Assembly: GCA_016748015.1 (NCBI GenBank)
Contig: JAAOMT010000295.1
Coordinates: forward strand, 812,604 to 876,603
Direction: 5' to 3'
DNA length: 64,000 nucleotides
Source: Geosiphon pyriformis
Taxonomy: Eukaryota; Glomeromycota; Glomeromycetes; Archaeosporales; Geosiphonaceae
A program made the translations under genes and the position numbers. Below, piece after piece: positions 44,841 through 57,470 of this stretch; position 1 is the stretch's first letter; every line of letters begins with the position of its first letter. The notes under the pieces were generated by a model. That model saw nothing but the letters and a program-made list of their open reading frames with translations, had not been told where the DNA came from and searched no databases.

Positions 44841-47140
44841 TAAACAAGATCCAATTACTATCTAGAAATTAAAAACAAACTAAGTATTCCAATGTTAAAT
44901 ATAGTTTACATGTTTTTTACATGTAACCAACTACTTAAACCAGTTCAGACTATGCTAAATTAATGCAATAAAAGAAAACTTATTCAAAAATAATATTTTT
45001 TAAATAACTTCAAACAAAGTAATACTATAAGGAACTAATTCAACCAGTTATTCAACTGTTTTTAAAGAATTAGTTTTAACATTAACAAACTTATGTGCTT
45101 AAAAGAATATCAAGTTAGAAAATATATTATCATCTATACCAATTGAACACTCTAAATTACCAAATATATTAATATTATTTAGGCAACACTCTTTTTTTAA
45201 AAAAACCACTTTTCTTTTCAACTTACTAACAACCTTGCTAAAAAAAACTCAGATAAATTATAAGCTTATTAATCTTTAAACTAAAAACATTGTTTGAGAT
45301 AAAATCATCTTTAATAAAATGTTTAAACATAATAACCAAGATACCAATAAGTTTAACAATTAATTTAACCAAAGTTAACAATCTAACTAAATCAGATTCC
45401 AGAAATACCAACAAAGAAGAAAACAGAAAATTACTAACAACCACAGAAGAAGATGCAGAAGCTACTAAAAAAAGAAATTCAAAAAAATCAAAATAAGCAA
45501 AGGCCTTTGTATAAGAAACATTACTGATAAAATGTGATTTGAATATCTTAAAAATCATGAAAAGAAAAGGTAAAAAAACTGTAAAGTTTGTAACCAAATA
45601 GTTTATCTCTTAACATCTAAAACAGCACCAACAATCTGGGGTTTTTTACCAAATATGCTATCTTCTTAGTGTATTAGTCTTAACAATTATAGAATTCAGA
45701 TCAACTTAAGAGCCAAATATAATCAGAGTAAACTGAAAATAACATCTAAAATTAGGTAAATAAGAAATAAAACAAGTCTGACCACCAACTTAAGAAATTA
45801 TATTACTGATTTCAAAAGCAATACAGCCAGAAAGAAGGTTAATTAACTTGGCCTTAAACCTATTACAAGACAGAATAGTCTCTTTTTAATTCATGAAAGG
45901 AAAAATCCAAACACTATCTTTGTTTACCAATACTAACTAGTAATTGAAAATAGATGCAACAGTATCTAATTTATTAAAATAAACAACCACATATTGCCAA
46001 ACACCAGTATGCTTTAGCACAACATAAAAAACTTCACCAAAAATACTAAGAGCTGATTTAATATTGACAGCAGACATATTCAAGAGCATATTATGCAGTA
46101 CAACAGCAGCAAAAAAAGAACCAGACTTAGAAACCACCAAAGACTTGGCAATTTTAAAAGTGGCAAGACAAACAGAACTTGTAAGCTCAACCAGAAATGC
46201 AGCATTCAAAAAACTTTGGGAAGCAAACTTCATACAAAAAAGCTTCACATTGTCTTTTAACACTGATTTTACATCCAAAAAACCATGTACAGACTGAAAA
46301 ACAGTCTTAATATAAGCCAATTTGATCTTAAAAGTATTATCAAATACTAGAATAGAAACCACCCACTCAGTAAATCTTTAATGACTAGTAATAGTTTCTC
46401 AAGCACTACCAAAAGCAGCACCAAAAACCAAAAGAGATAATTCAGTTTCTATTTGATTAACCCAGTTCTTAAGAACAAGTAATTTAATAAAAAATAATTC
46501 CTTTGCTTCTAAAACTGGCAAGAATCTGTCAGAAAACACCATATTTAACAACACAACCAGTAGTTAATCTTGGTTTATCTTAGATAATATGCCAAATAAA
46601 ACAGTAAAGATCTCATCTAAAATTTCAGTTGAAATCACAAAGAGATTCAGTATAACAATAGCAGAGACAAACAACTGCTCTTATTTTTTTGAAACTTTGG
46701 TCTTTTTGACCATTTTGTTTAAAGAAATAATATTAACAGTACCAGATATAGAAGCTATAGTAAAGAAAACTAGTTTGTTAACTGGTCTGTTATTAAAAAC
46801 TTTTGGGCTTTTAAGAGGAATAAAGACAACATTAAAACTAACTCAAATGTGTTTCTCTGAAAGAATTTTAACTGGTAAAAAACCAACCAAAGATAAAAAA
46901 GATGTTTCAATAGCCACTAAAGACAGCTTATTACTATTAATATCTAAGAAGAATATAACCAAAACATTATGTTTAGTTGCTTTAATAATAAAGAGACTTT
47001 TTTGCATTGAAACTTTATTAGTTACTATAAAAAAAATAACTTTTATGGCTTTTTTACTTTTTGCTTTGGTTATGGTTATAAAATTAAAAAGACAAAGAGT
47101 TTTTTTATTTGTAATTTTTATTAACAATAAAATAAATAAT
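44840..47140 (-). mobile_element. ORF1-only LINE-like element G2
   Basis: Minus-strand element collinear with G1. Its 3' end (47140 to 44840 reading down) carries the tail shared with LINE F (ACATGTAACCAACTAC... near 44920 on the plus strand). It lacks ORF2. Confidence 0.75.
45055..47127 (-). pseudogene. LINE ORF1-type protein, decayed (copy G2)
   Basis: One frame persists for the whole length: ITKAKSKKAIKVIFF at the start, KSPKVFNNRPVNKLVFFT, then the long open segment 45937-46362 with the RRM-like fold (AAVVLHNMLLNM, SALSIFGEVFYVVLKHTGVWQYVVVYF), a ruined zinc knuckle (C-stop-EINYLVTNF near 45600), and the C-terminal part 45238-45597 (FLESDLVRLLTLVKLIVKLIG). About ten stops. Same domain order as L1, L2 and G1. 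Confidence 0.72.
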
Positions 47141-47489
47141 AAAATAATATTAACAATATTTTAAAAAATAATTAAAACTTTTAGTAATATTGGTTTTTTA
47201 TTAAATATTTTAGAATTTTTAAAGAAAACAGAAATTATATTAAAAAATTTTTAACCAAAAATAAAAAAAATGTTTTTAAAAAAGCAAAAAACTAGTTAAT
47301 TATTATTTTATATAAAAGAAATATTTTTACAAAGTATTATTAAACAATTTTAATAATTATTAATATTTTACTAATAAAAAAACTATTAATTGTTTTAAAT
47401 AATAATAAAAATAATAAAAATTATAACTTTTTTATTTTTTGTTTTCATTATAATTATAAACATAGAAAAAAAAATTTATTTTATTTTAT
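47141..47489. other. AT-rich spacer without a recognised gene
   Basis: Between the 5' end of G2 and the 3' end of LINE F. It contains AATAATAAAAATAATAAAAATT-type low complexity and the poly-A side of F near 47465-47500. Nothing coding seen. Confidence 0.6.
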
Positions 47490-47619
47490 TTTTTTATTAA
47501 GCATTTAACAAGTGTAGTCTAACTACTATCTAAATTATAACAATATACAAAATTCTATATTAAGCATAGCTTATATGCTTTCTACACATAACTAGCCACT
47601 TGGGCCAATTAAGACAACA

Positions 47620-50600
47620 CTAGACACCTAAATCACCAATTACTGAAAAGTCACCTAAAAAACCAAAGTGTGTACTGGAGAGACGAAGATGTAAACCATA
47701 ACATACATGAACACCTAATCTGATACTAAAATCAAAGATTATACTAAGAGACCACAAGGAAGCCAGACTAAATACCACTAATATTACAGACCCATCATGT
47801 GGCAAAAAACCACACTTTTCATAAAGTACTCTTAATTTGGTAGTTGGCAGTCACATAGCAAATCTATGACTTTTAGTAAAACTTCAAACTAAACTAATTA
47901 CTAAAGACTTACCATCAGAGCCACCACCCAGCAAACAAACTGTATTATTCATCCAATTCTTCAAAACAAAGCTCTTGACTAAGGACATATATAAATGATC
48001 CGATGACTCAGCCTCTCATAGAGAGCAAATTACCATACTGTCAGCAGCAAGAACACCAAGCAAACTAATCCAACAACCAATAGTTCTTGAAATTAACTCA
48101 CTTTTAGCACTAGTATTATGAATGCAGGAGAACATGTGATTGGAATTCTCAACTAATCCACACTAAATACATAGCACACTCAGATAACCTAGATCATAAA
48201 GCCTCTTCTTCTTGGCTACAGAAAGGCAGTTGTGTATGGCTTTTATGAAGTAAGATCAAAGATACACAAAAAAGTAGCTAGTAAAGCCTGATCAAAACTG
48301 ACCATTAGGATGCCATACACTAAACATATATTGTATATCAATCTCATTGCATAGCATACTTTTCACAGCATAGGCGACATATTTGGCTTCCCAACTAACA
48401 AAGCTCATGACATTAAAAAGACGTCTAACAAAATAGCAGATGTTCCCAGAGACAGGTTTTTCTTTAACAGACAAAAAATGGCAGAATGTTTCAACAGATA
48501 GCATGATGTCAAAACTGGTGGCAATATTGGCCAATAAATTAGTGTGCTTATTGCCATAAACTTCAGAGTGGTTCTTGACTTTGTTCTAAGCTACTGACAA
48601 GTTCTTTGACATGATGGTCTGCCAGATTCACTTCCTTTCAATCCAACATTTATCACAAAAATCAGGACCAGTAAAATTTTTATAAGAGGTACAAGCATCC
48701 AAGGATGCCTAACTGTCTGTAAAAAGAGTAACTGACCTGGAAACAGAAACACACTCCAAAGCAAGGGTGATGGCATGTAGTTCAGTCAGAGTTGACGAAA
48801 GCAAGCCATTCACCCCAACTTCCATATCATTATTAATATTGGGAAAATAAGCAGCAGCACCATCATAAGCACCTATAGAACTTAAACCTTTAATTGAGCT
48901 ATTAGTATAAACCACTACACCACTTGAAGCATTCTCAAGAAGACATTCACTAATAGAATTTAGACTAACTCAGCAATCACTAAAAGCTGGATCAGAAGCT
49001 AGGACATGACCACCAACCAAACCACCATTTCCAATAAATTTTGTTAACACACTAAACCAGCCAGGAGCTGGATCTCTTGGATCCAGTCTTTTTTACCTGC
49101 AAAAATTACTTTATGTAAAACACATGTTATAATAGTCTAAAAGCTGGTTTGTAAAAATAATGCCAAACTTCTTCAGTGAGCCAACCACACTTGTATACTA
49201 GTCCAAATCTAAAACATCAGCAACAGGTATGCCATTACTAGTCCAGAAAACATTTGGTAAAACATTGCCCAAGAAGAGCTTGCATAACACCAGAGTGTTA
49301 GTTATGCCAGCTAAAAAGGAATTCACAGGATCTAATGACAACATGACCGGAAAACTAAGGAGTTGTCAGGTCATCCAACTGACAGCCTGCAGATCCATCA
49401 CTCTGTGTTTGAATAATCTACCAAGAATGTCTTTCAAATTAGCAAACAATACCAAATTAGCCAAAGAATTTTCAGCTTGCAACTGCTTAAAGATCTTAAG
49501 ACCATACAACTTAGAATGTAAAATGGCCTTATTAAAAAAATCTCTGGGCAAGTTGGTCTTAAGCTTCAGATTTTTTCTTAGCAGCCTATCCCATTTTTCA
49601 CAAACATTTACAGAAGCATGACTAAACTGTAATCTATATCCAATAATAGGTTGTAAAACAATAGACACCAAATAAAAAAACTGCTTATTAGAGACTGTTT
49701 TCCTCAGGACCAAGTTAACAAAAAATTTCACATTTGACTGAACCTTGGTGAGGCTGGGCTTTGAAAGACCATCAGTGAATAAAAAAATTTCTAAGTATCT
49801 ATAAGGCTTGCTTTTCTTAGCAATTGAAATATCTGAACCACTAATTGTTAAATAAAGAGTCTCAACTCTGCAATTAATAGGTATAGCTACCATCTTTTCA
49901 GTGTTAATTGAAATGTTATTAAGATGGAAAAATTCACTAGTTATATCCAAGATATGCTAAGTAGCAGCCATGCTATTTCCAACCCAAATAGTATTATCCA
50001 CAAATGTCTCCATAGTTAAATATAATGTCAAACCACTTTTGTGATCGTACTTGCCAGTTTATGTAAAAAATTTTAAGTCTAGCCAGTATTCACACAAACT
50101 CTTATGTTTTTTAACCTCACACAGCAAGAAATCATAAAAGATTTTTCATAACAAAGGTAAGAAAATCTTGTCCTGATCCAGGTTATTGTGAACAATGTAT
50201 CTATCAGTAAGTTCAAAATCTGGCATTATCTGATTAATGCAGTTATTATGTATGCTCCCAAAAAACTCGATGAAATGGAGACACATTTTAATCTTGACCA
50301 AGCTGTTTCTTAAGTGAAACCACCCAACTGAATCATAGGCTTTATGCATATTCTAAAGAACGAGCCACAACTCACGATTCTTCTCAAGTATATTTTCAAT
50401 AACAGAACTTACAGCAAAAATTGGGGTTTGAGTGGAAGTGCTCTTCAAAACTGAAAAATTATTTCTATACAGCACATTATAATTACTATAAGCCAAGGAA
50501 ATTCTATCAGACAGAATTTTGGACAAAATTTTCCTAGCTGTTTCAACCAATGTTATTGGTTTCGTATTAATAAGAGCCCTCTCCCAATTATAAGGCTTTA

Positions 50601-52155
50601 GTATTATAGAAATCCAGGCCCTTTTTCATTGCTTAGAAACTGTACCAGATCTTAAACACTTATTCAAAATGTCCAGCAAGCTACCAAGAACCTGCTTGTT
50701 GCCATGTTTCTAAAGCTCATTAGGAATACCAGAAAGACCAACAGCTTTCCTATTAAACAGAGACTTGACTATTTGCAAAAACTTATCAAGCCTAATATCA
50801 CACATAATGCCAGAAAAGGCCACATCATTGACATAATCAAGAGGAGCATATTAGTTGAGCCAGCAAGTAGGAGTGGAACTAGACACCAAATGCTTTCTTG
50901 TCTATCTTTCCATAATATTATCAACTGTTAATTTGACTATCTAAGGTTCCAAAACAAGTTCATCATCTATCACCAAATGATCAAGTATTACTTTTTGAAC
51001 AGGGCAATCCAGAACACTTCTAATCATTCTACCTTTATCAGAACAAAAATTTTCTATATATTTGTTAATAGCTTTCCTAATGAAATTATTTCTGGCAGCC
51101 TTGAATTCATAGTATTTGGACTTGTAATAACTTTTTTTGACACATGACAGATAATGTAAAACAATACCAAAACAAACACCACTTTTAATCAGGCCACAAA
51201 CTTTGACAGCTTTCCTTTCATCAATAGTAGCTCATGTGTTAATAAGATGAGCAGCTCTTAAAACTTGATTAGAGCTTATGCTTTTTGCTAGTTTAGCCAC
51301 CAACAATTCAAGTCTAACAAACTTCGACAACTGTTTATCTACTGAGATATAGGACCCAGAAAACCATAACTTAGAAAAAACCTCATTAGCAAAAACCATT
51401 ACCACCTCCTTTAGAATCTTCCACATTGAGTCTAAATTCCCATAACACTTAACACTACCGAAAACACCTATCTTCCCCAAAAATATGTCCAAAGAACAGC
51501 TTCTAAATTATGACCAATTCTTATCACTAGCATCCTTAATTCAAAATTTCCATATATCTCTGTTTGCTTGTTTGCATACACTGTTAAGATGTACATCCAG
51601 GAGACCACCTAAACCAACTGCTATTAATACTGCTTTGTGATCTGTATTAAAAAATTCAAAAACTGGCTCTACTTTATGGCCAGCAACAGTAGATGCCAAA
51701 CCATGAGTAACAAAAATAAAGTTAATGATCTTTTTTACATCTTTAGAATTGCTTCAAGTACATGACTTAGCTAATAAATGTCTATGAAAAGAGTTAACCA
51801 ACTTCAAATCCATGCAAAACTTGAAATTCACACTTCTTTTAATACTATCCTTATTGAAATCTCCATCCACTACCACAAAAGTGCTAGAATTAACAGCTTT
51901 GGCAATAAAAAAATTGTTCATAGTAACAGCCACCTCAACACCAAGAAAACCCTTATCCAAACCAGAAGAGAAAATTTGCACCCCCTCAAATTTGTTCATA
52001 ATTCAAGATCTAATGCTAGGCCTTAACTTTATCTCCATAACAATTAAAATCATGTTACCCGAATTCATGTGCCAATGCACAATTTTATCTTGCTTAGCTG
52101 GAACATTAATGCTGCAAACATTGCATGTAGCAATTTTCCAAATCAGATCATTCAT
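47620..52155 (-). pseudogene. LINE ORF2 of element F: endonuclease, reverse transcriptase, RNase H
   Basis: About 1510 codons in one frame from ATG (MNDLIWKIATCNV). Apurinic-type endonuclease: VVVDGDFNKDS (GDFN motif, about 51890) and FNTDHKAVLIAVG (about 51640). RT: ALINTKPITLVETARKILSK, KAYDSVGW (catalytic Asp, 50335), and ETFVDNTIWVG near 50005, where FADD-type DD has become DN. RNase H: VVVYTNSSIKG (first Asp now Asn), STLTELHAITLALE, VTLFTDS (48709-48915). A C-terminal CxxC...H...C region (VLCI-stop-CGLVENSNHMFSC) sits near 48150. About 20 stops, many at probable Trp codons. It nicks target DNA and copies the element RNA when intact. Confidence 0.88.
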
Positions 52156-54094
52156 TGAGACAAAGAAGACATTAGTAAACTTGAGCCAGCACACAATTGA
52201 TCTAACTTCATTAAAACCAAATTTACAAAGGTCTCAAAAGCCACAAATTTTGACTCCAAACTGTCCACTTTAGCTGTTAGAACTTTTGAACTATTAGGAC
52301 CCAAAGCTAAGACATCAGAAATGACACAAAAAGAAGATAAAGAGACTAATTCAGCACTATCCACAACCATGTCTTGGCCCAAATCTAAACCAACAGTCAC
52401 TGGAACAGCTGAAATGCTAGTATGAGGAAGGGGAGCCAAGGACACCAATTTTATGCCACTTAATTTTCGCACAATACCAGAAACTTGATCTACTAAGAGC
52501 TTTAGGGAACATTCCAAAGAAGTTAACTGATCATTTAAAGCTGAATTATTAGTCGAAACAAAAGGAGAATTAACACCTGAACCAGAGATGCTAGTGGAAA
52601 GAGAACCAAAACCAGAACCAGAACCAAAACCAAGAGATGAGCCACTTGAGACTAACTTAAGTAAAACTATCTAAGTCCAAGACTTGCCATCAAAAGCAGC
52701 AGGACAGAAAATTGGAACACACTTTTTAACATACAATCTAACAAGCTGAAGACAAGTTTCTTTCAAAACAACTCTTTTATAAGATCTTTGGAAGGATGAA
52801 ACTAACACATCTGAAGAATTACACTTAAGAGCAGAATGTCCAAAACTGCTGCATCTCTCACAACAAATCAAATTCATCCTAGTCCATAAGAGTTTAACAC
52901 TGCCAAAAATTGGCTCTGTGTAAAATACAGATTCCAGATCCTCATCTAAATTGAAACCAACCACAGTGCAGCAAATCCAGTTGCCAGTAACAAGAGAGTA
53001 ATTAATAACACATGTTTTCTCACCAGCCTTTTCTAACAAAATTTCTAAATCATAAGCTGTTGTTCCTACAGACAGAGTAAACAAAAGTGCCTTAAAGCAA
53101 TCTCTAAACATCCAAGTATCTTAATCTCCTATGGCTATAGCCACACATACTGAATCCTTCTCAATAAGAAATAACTATCTTGATATAAGTTGCTTAGCCT
53201 GCTCCAATTTGGTGAATTTCACTATAGTTTTCTGCTATATCTCAATTAGCTGAATCTTGATTGACTTAATATTACCAAACTCAAATACTGTGACAATGAT
53301 CATTTTTTTTGGCATATCCATAGGAATTTCTTTGATTACTATGGCCCAATCTGAACGAATTCTTTGTTTCTTGAGATTGCTGTTTATGGTGATCCCTTTT
53401 TTTCTGGCCAATGATGCAGTCATTTCCATGCTCTTTTCTAATGTGAAGATAAATCTGATAATCCTTTCAAATTTTAAAGAGGTAGTGGCCCCTCCAAAAC
53501 CATTGACTAAAGAAAAAATTTTCTGATTAACTGAGTTTTTGCCATTGCTGATTTTTTTTCTACAGCTAAGAGATTAATGTCCAAAGCAAATAACTTTTTA
53601 ACTAACACTTTCACAGAAGCCTTGACAATTTTTGGGTTAATTCACTTCTTGTCAAGAGAGATAGGCAAGTGAGAAGGGAGTACAACTTCATTATCATTTA
53701 TATGAAAATTGGAAGAACCAAGTAGAGAGCCAAAAACAGCCCCAGTGTTGATTTATTTTGCCTTGGGTGTAGTAATAGCTAAGTCCAAAAGAGACTCACC
53801 ATTTATACCAAACATGCTAATATTTTCATCATCACTATATAGACTTTCCACATCAGAATATATACTATTACCAGGCTCAGATTTACTCAAAGATATATTC
53901 CTTTTATTACCAGAGTATTTAACATTACCAAGAACAATTTTTTTCTTCTGAGAAAAAAAACCACCAGCAGAATCATGAAAAACACTCTTAAGTGTTTTCT
54001 TCTTAGATGTGGTGCTATTTGCAGTAGCCTTTATATCTATAAAAAATAGATTATTATTAGGTAAAGAAATATTGATATATAAACTAAAAAACAA
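52152..54094 (-). pseudogene. LINE ORF1 of element F (RRM-like and CCHC protein)
   Basis: The Ser/Lys-rich N-terminus (KKKIVLGNVKYSGNKRNIS, SIYSDVESLYSDDEN) matches copy H. A one-base deletion near 53530 shifts the frame. Then RRM-like (IRSDWAIVIKEIP, GNIKSIKIQLIE, 53235-53429), LLFTLSVGTTAYDLEILLEKAGEKT, and the CCHC knuckle C-ER-C-SSFG-H-SALK-C at about 52820-52870. The C-terminal part has heptad-like LESKFVAFETFVNLVLMKLDQL. No start ATG survives; the position equal to the H start codes Thr. Its stop TGA (52154-52152) overlaps the ORF2 ATG. Confidence 0.82.
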
Positions 54095-54180
54095 AAAAAC
54101 TTCTTTTTTATAGAAAATGCACTTTTTAAGGATTTTTAGAGATAAAAGAGAAAAAAGTTTTTTGCTTTGAATTTTTATTT

Positions 54181-54347
54181 TATTTAATATTGTTTAATAA
54201 ATAATTAATCTAATTTATATAATACATAAATATTATTAAATATAATAATTAAATTATGTGGTATTTTAAATTATATAATATTTAAAAATTTACCAAAATA
54301 TCTAAAAATTTACCAAAATATTTAAAAATTTATTAAATACTTAATAG
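54181..54347. repeat. AT-rich repeat, left half (split by the solo LTR)
   Basis: Together with 55049-55180 it resembles 44060-44335. Contains ACCAAAATATTTAAAAATTT in tandem (54291-54330). Confidence 0.5.
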
Positions 54348-55048
54348 TGTTACAAGTTGGAGTAACAAGCTAATGGATAGCAAGAGAGAACAGAATTGTA
54401 GGGTGATAAAAATAATCAAAGAGGATTCAACTTCAAAGAGTAAATTAAATAAGTATGGATTCAATATGTGAGATTAGTCTCATAAAATATTTCAGTCACT
54501 ATACTTTTTAAAGATAACCAGGGAATCTGAAGGTAAAAGGATAGTCTGTACTGTCAACAATTGATCACGTCTGGTATAATTCTATGTCTCACATCAGCAC
54601 TCTTAGAATTCAATATCAGGTATTAAATGTACTCTTCAGTCATATTTTATTCAATAGTCTTCAAATGTTGCAATTACACATTTCAGAAAAAGGATAGGTA
54701 AATGCCAACAAGTAGTTTTTTATCTTTAAAATGTTTAAATACTTGAAGGTAGGGAAAGAGAAATTAGTGATAAGAGAAGGATTGAGATGAAGTTGTTATT
54801 TTATTTCTTTATTTCTTTAATTCTTACATGCTTTTCTACAGCTAAGAGATTTATTGCTTATATAGCTGTCAAAAGTGGTCAATAATCAGGTTAACAACTA
54901 GGTTAATGATTAGATCAATAATCAGATTAATGGTCAGGTTATTGATCAGGTCAATAATCACTTACTAAAAATAAAGTGACTAATTTATATAATATCAATG
55001 ACTAATACATGTGATAATTAATAAGAAGTATAAGTTTCAATTGTAACA
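54348..55048 (-). repeat. Solo LTR of the A/B/C Ty3/gypsy family
   Basis: 701 bp, plus strand TGTTACAAG...TTGTAACA, with ATAG duplicated at 54344-54347 and 55049-55052 and no internal element sequence. The product expected from recombination between two LTRs. Seven 12-bp repeats at 54877-54960 next to a TATATAG box. Confidence 0.92.
54877..54960 (-). repeat. 12-bp tandem repeat in LTR U3, 7 units (solo LTR)
   Basis: Seven units of the GGTCAATAATCA type, phase identical to the arrays in elements A, B and C. Confidence 0.85.
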
Positions 55049-55184
55049 ATAGTTTATTAAAATAATTTATAGTTTATTAAAATATATATTTAATTTATTG
55101 AAATATTAACAAGAAAAAAGTATTAAAACTTAAAATAATATTATACTAAATTGTATAAAAAAAGAGTTTTTTTTTTGTTTTTTT

Positions 55185-57470
55185 TTTATTATGAGTTTAA
55201 TAAGTATGGCCCAATCATTATCTAGAAATTAGAACCAAACTAAGTAATTCAGGGCTAAATATGGTTCATGCACTTACTATATGTAACCAGCTACTCGAGC
55301 CAGTTCAGGCTATACTACATTGATGCACTAGAAAAAAATTTACCCAAAAAAGACATCTTTTGAACAATCTCAAATAATATAGCACTATTATTAACCAACC
55401 CAATCAACCACTTAGCTGTTTTAAAGGCATCAGTCTTTATAGCAGCAGATTTATGTTTCCAAAGAGACATCAAATTAGAAAACATATCATCATCAAAAGA
55501 TGACAAACCTACATGAAGACTAGACATATTAACGTCCTCAAAATCACACTCAGTTTTCAGAACAACCACTTCTTATTCCAACTTACCAACAGCTTTGTTA
55601 AAAGTACTTATGTAAACCAAAATCTCATTAACTCTGAGGCCAAAAGCAGAACTTGAAACCAAATTGCCATTAACAAATTGTTCAAAAACTTTGACCATAG
55701 AGCCAACAGACTTAACAATAGATTCAATCAAAACAGAAAGCTTGGCCAAATCAGATTCCAGAAATGTTAGCCAAGAAGATACCAAAGAATTTACAACAGT
55801 AACAGAAGGTGCAGCAGCCACTAAAGGAGGAAACTCAGAAAGAACAGGGGGAACAGATGCCTTTGCATAAGACAAAGAACTGACAAAATGTGGTTTAAAC
55901 ATCTTGGGAGCCTTAAGGCGGAAGATGGAGCAACCTTATAGTTCATAGTCAAGTGGCCTATCTCTTGACACTAAAAATAATGCTGACAACCAGAAGTTTT
56001 CCACTAGATATGGCACTTTTTTAGTGTACTAGTTTTAATAACAACAAGGTCCAAATCAGCTTGAGAGCCAAATATAACCAGAGCAAAGCAAAAACGACAA
56101 CCAAAATCAAGAGACCAAAGAATAAAACAAGACCAACTACCAACTTAAAAAACCATATCACTGATTTCAAAAGCAGTATAGCCAAGAGGAAGGTTGACCA
56201 ACTTGGCCTTAAACCTATCACAAGACACAATTGTTTCTTGTTGATTCACAAAGAGAAGAATCCATATACTATCCTTACCCACCAAAACTGACCAGTGATT
56301 GAGAACAGATGTGGCAACAACCAAATTTTTAAAATAGACCACAACATACTGCCAAATACCAGTAGGCTTTAGCACAACATGAATAATCACACCAAAAATA
56401 CTGAAAGCTGTCTTAATGTCAGCAGCAAACACATCCAAAGGCACATTATGCAGCACAATAGCAGCAAAAAGAGAGCCAGACTCAGGAACTACCAAGGATT
56501 TGGTAATTTTGAGAGTGGTCAAACATACAGAGCTTGTAAGTTCAACCAAAAATGCAGCTTCCAAAGACACTTGAGAAGCAAACTCCATACAAAACAGCTT
56601 CACATTGTCTTTTGACATTGACTTTGCATCCAAGAAACCATGTACTGACTGAAAAACAGTCTTAACATGAGCCAATTTGATCTTAAAAGTAGCATCAGGC
56701 ATCAGAATAGAGGCCACTCACCCAGCAAATCTTTGATAACTAGTAATAGTTTCCCAAGCACCACCAGAAGTAGCACCAGAAACTAGAGAAAAAGATGATT
56801 CAGTTTCTATTTGATTAGCCCAGTTCTCAAGAACAGATGACCCAACAGAAGAAGATTGTTTTGCTTCTAAAACTGGTAATGATCTACTAGAAAACACCAT
56901 ATTTGACAATACAGCCAGTGATTGATCTATGCTTATCTTGGATGATGTGCTGGATGATACTACAGAGATCTTATTGGAAATCACAAAGAGGTTCGGTGTA
57001 ATAATAGCAAAGGCAAGCAACTGCTTTCAATTTTCTGAACTTTTGGTCTTTTTGACCATTTTTTTTGAAGAAGAAATGCTAACAGCACCAGATATAGAAG
57101 CTATGAAGGGGAAAACCAGCTTGTTAACTGATCTATTATTGAAAACTTTTGGGCTCTTAATTAAGATGGAGGCAACACTGGGACTAATCCAAGTGTGTCT
57201 TTTTGATAGAACTTTGACTGGTGAGAAACCAGCCAAAGATGAGGAATTTGCTTCAATGGCTATCAAAGGCAGTTTATTATGATTACTAAATAAAGGAAAG
57301 ACTTCTAAAACATTCTGTTTAGTTGTTTCTACAACAGAGAGAGCTCCTTTGGTTAAAATTTTATTAGATATCTCAGAACAAATATTAGGTGCAGTTCTTT
57401 TACTCTTTGCTCTGGTCATGATCATAAAATTAAGGAGACAAAGAGTTGTATTTTTTAGTTTTTTTATTTA
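55185..57470 (-). mobile_element. ORF1-only LINE-like element G1
   Basis: Minus strand, start ATG at 57425, 3' tail at 55320-55190 similar to the 3' end of LINE F (TTGATTGG..., CATGTAACCAGCTACTCGAGCCAGTTCAGGC on the plus strand near 55279). No ORF2. G1 is the best preserved of the four G copies and serves as the reference for the others. Confidence 0.78.
55315..57425 (-). pseudogene. LINE ORF1-type protein, least decayed copy (G1)
   Basis: Starts at ATG (MIMTRAKSKRTAP). N-terminal Ser/Lys-rich part (57027-57425), then VFSSRSLPVLEAKQ, ENWANQIETE (56718-57020). The RRM-like domain is in the open segment 56145-56717: LFAAIVLHNVPLDVF and IIHVVLKPTGIWQYVVVYF. A frame shift lies between 56145 and 55902, where the zinc-knuckle region is damaged (C-QEIG-H-LTMN-Y, last Cys lost). 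The C-terminal part (55573-55902, 55315-55569) has helical leucine-rich sequence (FLESDLAKLSVLIESIVKSVG) and an acidic end (LSSFDDDMFSNLMSLWKHK). Probably an RNA-binding chaperone when intact. Confidence 0.75.

Larger units (their letters stand above)
47490..54180 (-). mobile_element. Autonomous-type LINE element F, full length but decayed
   Basis: About 6.7 kb on the minus strand: 5' UTR-like start at about 54150 (shared with copy H near 62020), ORF1, ORF2, then a 3' end with A-rich tail near 47500-47460. ORF1 and ORF2 overlap by ATGA. ORF2 has endonuclease, RT, RNase H and a terminal zinc-finger region in one frame. The presence of RNase H after RT would suit a Tad1- or I-like LINE; that placement is inference. 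Confidence 0.88.

Noticed and set aside
46589-47164. A 191-codon open frame on the plus strand
   Set aside because: It is antisense to the ORF1 of element G2, which aligns in order with G1 on the minus strand. AT-rich decay leaves long antisense frames by chance.
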